Shown here: in pieces, positions 6,129 to 8,791 of the stretch
Layout: every line of letters starts with the position of its first letter
Numbering within the stretch: position 1 is the first letter of the stretch
From: an uncultured Coriobacteriaceae bacterium
Lineage (GTDB): Bacteria; Actinomycetota; Coriobacteriia; Coriobacteriales; Atopobiaceae
Reading direction: 5' to 3'
DNA: 8,791 bases
Assembly: GCA_900544655.1 (NCBI GenBank)
Contig: UQWE01000054.1
Coordinates: 1-8,791, forward strand
The notes under the pieces: model-generated
Databases searched by the model: none
Seen by the model: only the letters and a program-made list of their open reading frames with translations
What the model was told of the DNA's origin: nothing
Program-made: the position numbers and the translations under genes

Positions 6129-6170
6129 ATGAACAAGCAGCTATCCATTATTGAGGTCGTCATTATCTAA
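6129..6170 (+). CDS. Leader peptide rich in Ile/Val/Leu, attenuator ORF of cstA
   Basis: A 13-codon ORF encoding MNKQLSIIEVVII and ending in TAA. AGGAG (6115-6119) lies nine bases before the ATG, a normal spacing. Four Ile, two Val and one Leu fall in the last nine residues, the composition of leader peptides of branched-chain amino acid attenuators. The Leu codon is CTA and three of the four Ile codons are ATT, both uncommon beside cstA, which mainly uses CTC/CTG/CTT and ATC; that would favour slow decoding. The ORF ends two bases before the first segment of a chain of alternative hairpins, so a ribosome at the stop codon would cover that segment. The peptide itself probably has no function. 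Calling it a leader rests on composition, ribosome binding site and the downstream terminator. Confidence 0.75.
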   Translation: MNKQLSIIEVVII

Positions 6171-6172
6171 GA

Positions 6173-6256
6173 CGGGTGGCTGAATGCGAGCCGCCCGAAT
6201 CTTCGGGCGGCCTTATGAGGGGCCGCAGGGTGATGAACCCAGCGGCCCCTTTTCTT
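6173..6256 (+). promoter_or_regulatory. Five-segment transcription attenuator of cstA
   Basis: Overlapping complementary segments follow the leader ORF. 1:2 is CGGGTGGCT (6173-6181) with AGCCGCCCG (6189-6197), 9 bp with one G-U. 2:3 is 6190-6198 with 6203-6211, 9 bp, tetraloop. 3:4 is GCGGCC (6207-6212) with GGCCGC (6221-6226). 4:5 is the terminator. Each segment except the outer two can pair either way. A ribosome waiting at Ile/Val codons (6147-6167) leaves segment 1 free, giving 1:2 and then 3:4, which blocks the terminator. A ribosome reaching the stop codon covers segment 1, giving 2:3 and 4:5, and transcription ends. The pairings are read directly; the mechanism is inference from known ilv, leu and trp attenuators. 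The 3:4 stem is short, the weakest point. Confidence 0.7.
6219..6256 (+). terminator. Intrinsic terminator ahead of cstA (attenuator terminator)
   Basis: GGGGCCGC (6219-6226) pairs with GCGGCCCC (6242-6249). Inside, GGGT (6228-6231) pairs with ACCC (6237-6240) after one A-A mismatch, with a GATGA loop. TTTTCTT follows. It stands between the leader ORF and cstA. The 37 bases from its end to the cstA start hold no plausible promoter, so cstA transcription must pass through it. Confidence 0.88.
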
Positions 6257-6293
6257 GTCCCGCGATCTTCTCTTGGTACGGAAGGAGTTTTTT

Positions 6294-8147
6294 GTGAACG
6301 GAATCGTTGTTATGGTCGTTTGTGCAGCCGTGCTCTTTGCCGGCTACATGCTTTATGGTCGCTGGCTGGCCAATAAGTGGGGCGTCGACGTGGAAGCCGT
6401 CACCCCGGCTCGTCGTATGGAGGATGGCAATGCCTTCTCCCCGGCCTCTGCCTTCACCGTCTTCTCGCACCAGTTCAGCTCGATCTGCGGCGCTGGCCCT
6501 GTTACGGGCACCATCGTCGCCATGGCCTTCGGCTGGCTGCCTGTCGTCCTGTGGGTTCTCGTCGGTGGCATCTTCTTCGGAGCCGTCCACGACTTTGGCG
6601 CCCTCTATGCCTCGATGAAGAACAACGGCAAGTCGCTCGCCCAGCTCGTTGACAAGTACATCGGCAAGACTGGTCGCCGACTGTTCCTGCTCTTCTGCTG
6701 GCTCTTCTGCATCATCGTCATCGCTGCCTTCACCTCGATGGTCTGCGGCACGTTTGCCCAGTCCGCCAAGGCTTCCGACGCCGCGAACTACGCCGCCGCC
6801 TCCACGGGCACGATCTCGATCCTGTTCACGTTCGTCGCTATCGCCTTTGGCTGGGCTCGTAACAAGTTCAACCTTACGGGTGCTGCCGAGTTCGTTGTCG
6901 CCGTCGTCATGGTCGTTGCCATGTTCGCCGTCGGCATGGTTGCCCCGCTGCGTCTTGGCACCAACGCCTGGATCGCCATCGTCATGGTCTACCTGGTCTT
7001 TGCCGGTGCCATGCCCATCCAGACGCTCAAGCAGCCGCGTGATTACCTCACGACCATCATGATGCTCGTCATGATCGTCTGCGCCGTCTTCGGTATCGTC
7101 GTCCTCGGCGTTAACGGCCAGGCCACGATGACCGCCCCGATGTTCACCGGCTTCTCCACGAAGTCCGGCATGATGTTCCCCGTCCTGTTCGTCTCCGTCG
7201 CTTGCGGCGCCCTCTCTGGCTTCCACAGCCTCGTTTCCTCAGGCACCTCCTCCAAGCAGGTCTCTAACGAGGCCGACGCCGTGAAGGTCGGCTATGGCGC
7301 GATGATCCTCGAGTCCTTCGTTGGCATCCTCGCCATCGTCGTTGCTGGCATCATGTGGTCTACGGTCAACACCCTTGGTGCCGACGGCGCTGAGGTGGGC
7401 ACGGCCTTCCAGGTCTTCGCCCGTGGCGTCGCCAAGGGCATGACTGCCTTCGGTGTCGATGGCACCGTCGCCACCGTGTTCATGCAGATGAACGTCTCCG
7501 CCCTCTGCCTGACCTCGCTTGATGCCGTTGCCCGCATCGCCCGCACCTCCTTCTCCGAGTTCTTCGCTTCCTCTAACGACGCTCTGGCCATTGACTCCAA
7601 GAATGGCGCCATGAAGGTCCTTGGCAACCCCTGGTTCGCCACGGTCGTCACGCTGGTCCCGGGCCTGGCCCTCACCTTCGGCGGCTACCTCAACATCTGG
7701 CCGCTCTTTGGTGCTTCTAACCAGCTGCTCGGTGGCATGACGATGATCACGCTTGCCGTGTTCTGCAAGTGCACCGGCCGCAAGGGCTGGATGCTCTACG
7801 TGCCCGTCGCGTTCCTGCTGGTCTGCACCTTCACCTCGCTCGTTCAGAGCGCCCTCGGCTGCTATGCCGCCGTCTCCACCTATGGCTTCTTTGGCACCAT
7901 CCCGGCCACCGAGAGCACCGCTGCCGTGTCCGTGGCCGCCACCAAGGGCCTGCAGCTCGTCTTCGCCGTCCTGCTGATGGTTCTCGGCCTCATCGTTGCC
8001 GTGAACTGCCTCAAGGAGCTCTTCGGCAAGAAGGCCGGCTCCATGCCCGACGAGCAGCCCGAGTGGACCGAGCTCGGCCGCGAGCACGTCGCCGCCGCTG
8101 TTGGCAAGGGCGCCGCTTCTGGCACCACTGCCGCCGAGAAGGCCTAG
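6294..8147 (+). CDS. cstA: CstA family carbon-starvation transporter (peptide/pyruvate uptake type)
   Basis: Integral membrane transporter of 617 residues, hydrophobic over nearly its whole length. Family members CstA and BtsT take up pyruvate, and CstA is also linked to peptide uptake. The N-terminal CstA domain is clear: signature SHQFSSICGAGPVTG (58-72), then AMAFGWLPVVLWVLVGG and the conserved GAVHDF motif followed by KNNGKSLAQL. The C-terminal part has LSGFHSLVSSGTSSKQ (307-322), GAMILESFVG, and a hydrophilic, probably cytoplasmic tail from about 575. It is shorter than the 701-residue E. coli protein, as in many Gram-positive members. The GTG at 6294 is chosen because AAGGAG lies six T bases upstream; an in-frame TTG at 6255 falls inside the terminator and has no ribosome binding site. 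Codon use is strongly biased to GCC, GTC, ATC and TTC, suggesting high expression. It is preceded by a branched-chain-type attenuator. The transported substrate is not proven by sequence. Confidence 0.95.
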   Translation: MNGIVVMVVCAAVLFAGYMLYGRWLANKWGVDVEAVTPARRMEDGNAFSPASAFTVFSHQFSSICGAGPVTGTIVAMAFGWLPVVLWVLVGGIFFGAVHDFGALYASMKNNGKSLAQLVDKYIGKTGRRLFLLFCWLFCIIVIAAFTSMVCGTFAQSAKASDAANYAAASTGTISILFTFVAIAFGWARNKFNLTGAAEFVVAVVMVVAMFAVGMVAPLRLGTNAWIAIVMVYLVFAGAMPIQTLKQPRDYLTTIMMLVMIVCAVFGIVVLGVNGQATMTAPMFTGFSTKSGMMFPVLFVSVACGALSGFHSLVSSGTSSKQVSNEADAVKVGYGAMILESFVGILAIVVAGIMWSTVNTLGADGAEVGTAFQVFARGVAKGMTAFGVDGTVATVFMQMNVSALCLTSLDAVARIARTSFSEFFASSNDALAIDSKNGAMKVLGNPWFATVVTLVPGLALTFGGYLNIWPLFGASNQLLGGMTMITLAVFCKCTGRKGWMLYVPVAFLLVCTFTSLVQSALGCYAAVSTYGFFGTIPATESTAAVSVAATKGLQLVFAVLLMVLGLIVAVNCLKELFGKKAGSMPDEQPEWTELGREHVAAAVGKGAASGTTAAEKA

Positions 8148-8193
8148 GCACTTGACTCCTGGCGCCGCTGCCGCCGAGAAGGCCTAGGCGCTT
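8119..8193. repeat. Direct repeat of the cstA 3' end, period 40 bp
   Basis: The segment 8119-8153, which codes for the last cstA codons and includes the TAG stop, recurs at 8159-8193 with three mismatches. The core GCCGCCGAGAAGGCCTAGGC is identical in both copies. The 40-bp period is not a multiple of three and the second copy lies after the stop, so it is not translated with cstA. It looks like a local tandem duplication of the gene end. Confidence 0.85.
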
Positions 8194-8247
8194 CGCATCC
8201 TCCTCATTTCCGCCGCCGACTTATCGACTCGCAGCCGGCTTTGGTGG

Positions 8248-8276
8248 GCCCGCATCCTCGTGGTGCGGGCTTTTTT
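8248..8276 (+). terminator. Rho-independent terminator of cstA
   Basis: GCCCGCA (8248-8254) pairs with TGCGGGC (8264-8270) around a 9-base loop that can add a CC/GG pair, followed by TTTTTT (8271-8276). It lies about 100 bases after the cstA stop. The minus-strand side has no T tract. Confidence 0.92.
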
Positions 8277-8380
8277 GTGCGCTTGCTTGGCGTGTGCTTG
8301 GTGTGCAGGGACGCCGTGGGAGGGCTGCGCCTTCACGTGTCGGCGGCCTGTCGACATCGGAGCACTGGCATGTGGCACAT

Positions 8381-8525
8381 GACACACATAAGCGCCCCAA
8401 GTGCGACGGAGCGTGCGTCCGCTTGCCATGGGGCCGCCTGCGGTTGGGACGACCGGGGCCTGGCGCTCCTTCGACACATATAAGTGTCCTAAGCGCGACG
8501 AAACTGAGTGGCGGCGGTTGCCATG
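8381..8525. repeat. Diverged direct repeat, about 50 bp, two copies
   Basis: Copy A (8381-8430) and copy B (8473-8525) both begin GACACA-yATAAG, continue with a related stretch up to GCGACG or a near match, and end with TTGCCATG. They differ by scattered substitutions and a 3-base indel (offset 92 at the start, 95 at the end). This suggests an old duplication or two members of an interspersed repeat family. The middle third aligns poorly. Confidence 0.5.
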
Positions 8526-8526
8526 C

Positions 8527-8598
8527 AATCCGTGGCGACAAATTGCACGCTTAAACGGATTGAATGCCTGCATCTATGTCGAAGCGTCGCCACGGATT
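8527..8598. repeat. 13-bp perfect inverted repeat with an alternative partner
   Basis: AATCCGTGGCGAC (8527-8539) is exactly complementary to GTCGCCACGGATT (8586-8598), 46 bases apart. The same left arm can instead pair through CAATCCGT (8526-8533) with ACGGATTG (8555-8562). The region could fold as a long hairpin on either strand, as interspersed palindromic elements do, or mark element ends. Function is not evident. Confidence 0.6.
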
Positions 8599-8646
8599 CG
8601 GCGGGGTGTAGTGCGACTCTTATTTCGACGCGCAAAGGACGGGGGT

Positions 8647-8754
8647 GCGGCGCTCCTGCACGCTGGCTCCATTGCTGCGGCGCTCCTGCACGCTGGCTCC
8701 ATTGCTGCGGCGTTATTGCGCGCTGGCTCCATTGCTGCGGCGTTATTGCGCGCT
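8647..8754. repeat. 30-bp tandem repeat array, about 3.6 units
   Basis: Units begin at 8647, 8677, 8707 and 8737 (the last is partial). Units 1 and 2 are identical; units 3 and 4 share a variant with four substitutions in the first half, where CTCCTGCAC becomes TTATTGCGC. All keep GCTGGCTCCATTGCT where present. The period of 30 is ten codons, so the array stays in frame on either strand. Read from 8647 on the + strand it gives AALLHAGSIA twice, then AALLRAGSIA. No direct-repeat/spacer pattern of a CRISPR is present. Confidence 0.9.
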
Positions 8755-8791
8755 GCGCGGGCCTTGAGCGTGCAGAAGCGCCATGCCAACG

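Larger units (their letters stand above)
8277..8791. other. Repeat-rich right end without a convincing gene
   Basis: 515 bases to the window edge. No open frame here has a ribosome binding site or a recognisable family. It contains a diverged direct repeat, an inverted repeat and a 30-bp tandem array, listed separately. One + frame is open from the TAA at 8389-8391 to the window end (first ATG at 8428, 121 codons), and could be the start of a gene continuing to the right, a decayed gene, or chance openness in GC-rich DNA. A small palindrome ATGTG-G-CACAT is at 8370-8380. Confidence 0.5.

Noticed and set aside
6213..7226. 337-codon minus-strand open frame opposite cstA, rich in Asp, Glu, Gly and His
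   Set aside because: Shadow of the strongly biased cstA codons. The + strand frame has clear CstA motifs and a ribosome binding site; the composition here is low-complexity.
7239..8087. 282-codon minus-strand open frame opposite the cstA 3' half
   Set aside because: Same shadow effect; no family motif and no start signal.
8647..8754. CRISPR array
   Set aside because: The units are contiguous 30-bp tandem repeats without unique spacers, and no cas gene is present.
8574..8789. Minus-strand open frame with repeated AAAMEPA units
   Set aside because: Starts at a TTG without ribosome binding site at the window edge; unit variants change more residues here than in the + frame. Kept only as a tandem repeat.

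Overview
The window is GC-rich, gene-dense bacterial DNA that looks chromosomal. A septum-formation initiator (DivIC/FtsB type) overlapping a Ppx/GppA phosphatase gene is an actinobacterial arrangement. With the codon bias, the SdpRI pair and the CstA transporter, this suggests a gut actinobacterium of the class Coriobacteriia (Collinsella-like). That placement is an inference; no marker gene in the window proves it.

Layout. Left end, + strand: the divIC-like gene (probably starting before the window) and ppx/gppA overlap by 4 bases, followed by tRNA-Leu(UAA). Then a long minus-strand block: an orphan galactitol-type PTS IIB gene, an sdpI-sdpR operon (immunity-type membrane protein plus ArsR-family autorepressor) with a sharp promoter and a 17-bp perfect palindromic operator, tRNA-Glu(UUC) with its own terminator, and a translationally coupled pair of TPR proteins that are tandem paralogues of unknown function. 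Right side, + strand: a long leader region and a 617-residue CstA-family transporter gene, closed by a strong terminator. The last 515 bases hold no convincing gene but several repeats: a diverged direct repeat, a 13-bp inverted repeat and a 30-bp tandem array.

The most interesting element is upstream of cstA. A 13-codon leader ORF with a good ribosome binding site encodes MNKQLSIIEVVII, in which seven of the last nine residues are Ile, Val or Leu. It is followed by five complementary RNA segments (1:2, 2:3, 3:4, 4:5), the last pair being an intrinsic terminator that ends about 38 bases before the cstA start. This is the layout of a ribosome-mediated branched-chain amino acid attenuator, here placed in front of a CstA-family peptide/pyruvate transporter rather than a biosynthetic operon. 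The geometry predicts that stalling at the Ile/Val codons frees segment 1 and favours read-through, so shortage of branched-chain amino acids would switch the transporter on.

Regulation elsewhere: sdpR/sdpI looks autoregulated by a palindrome at its -10 and start site, and the TPR pair is coupled by an ATGA overlap. No phage, IS element, CRISPR array or toxin cluster was recognised.
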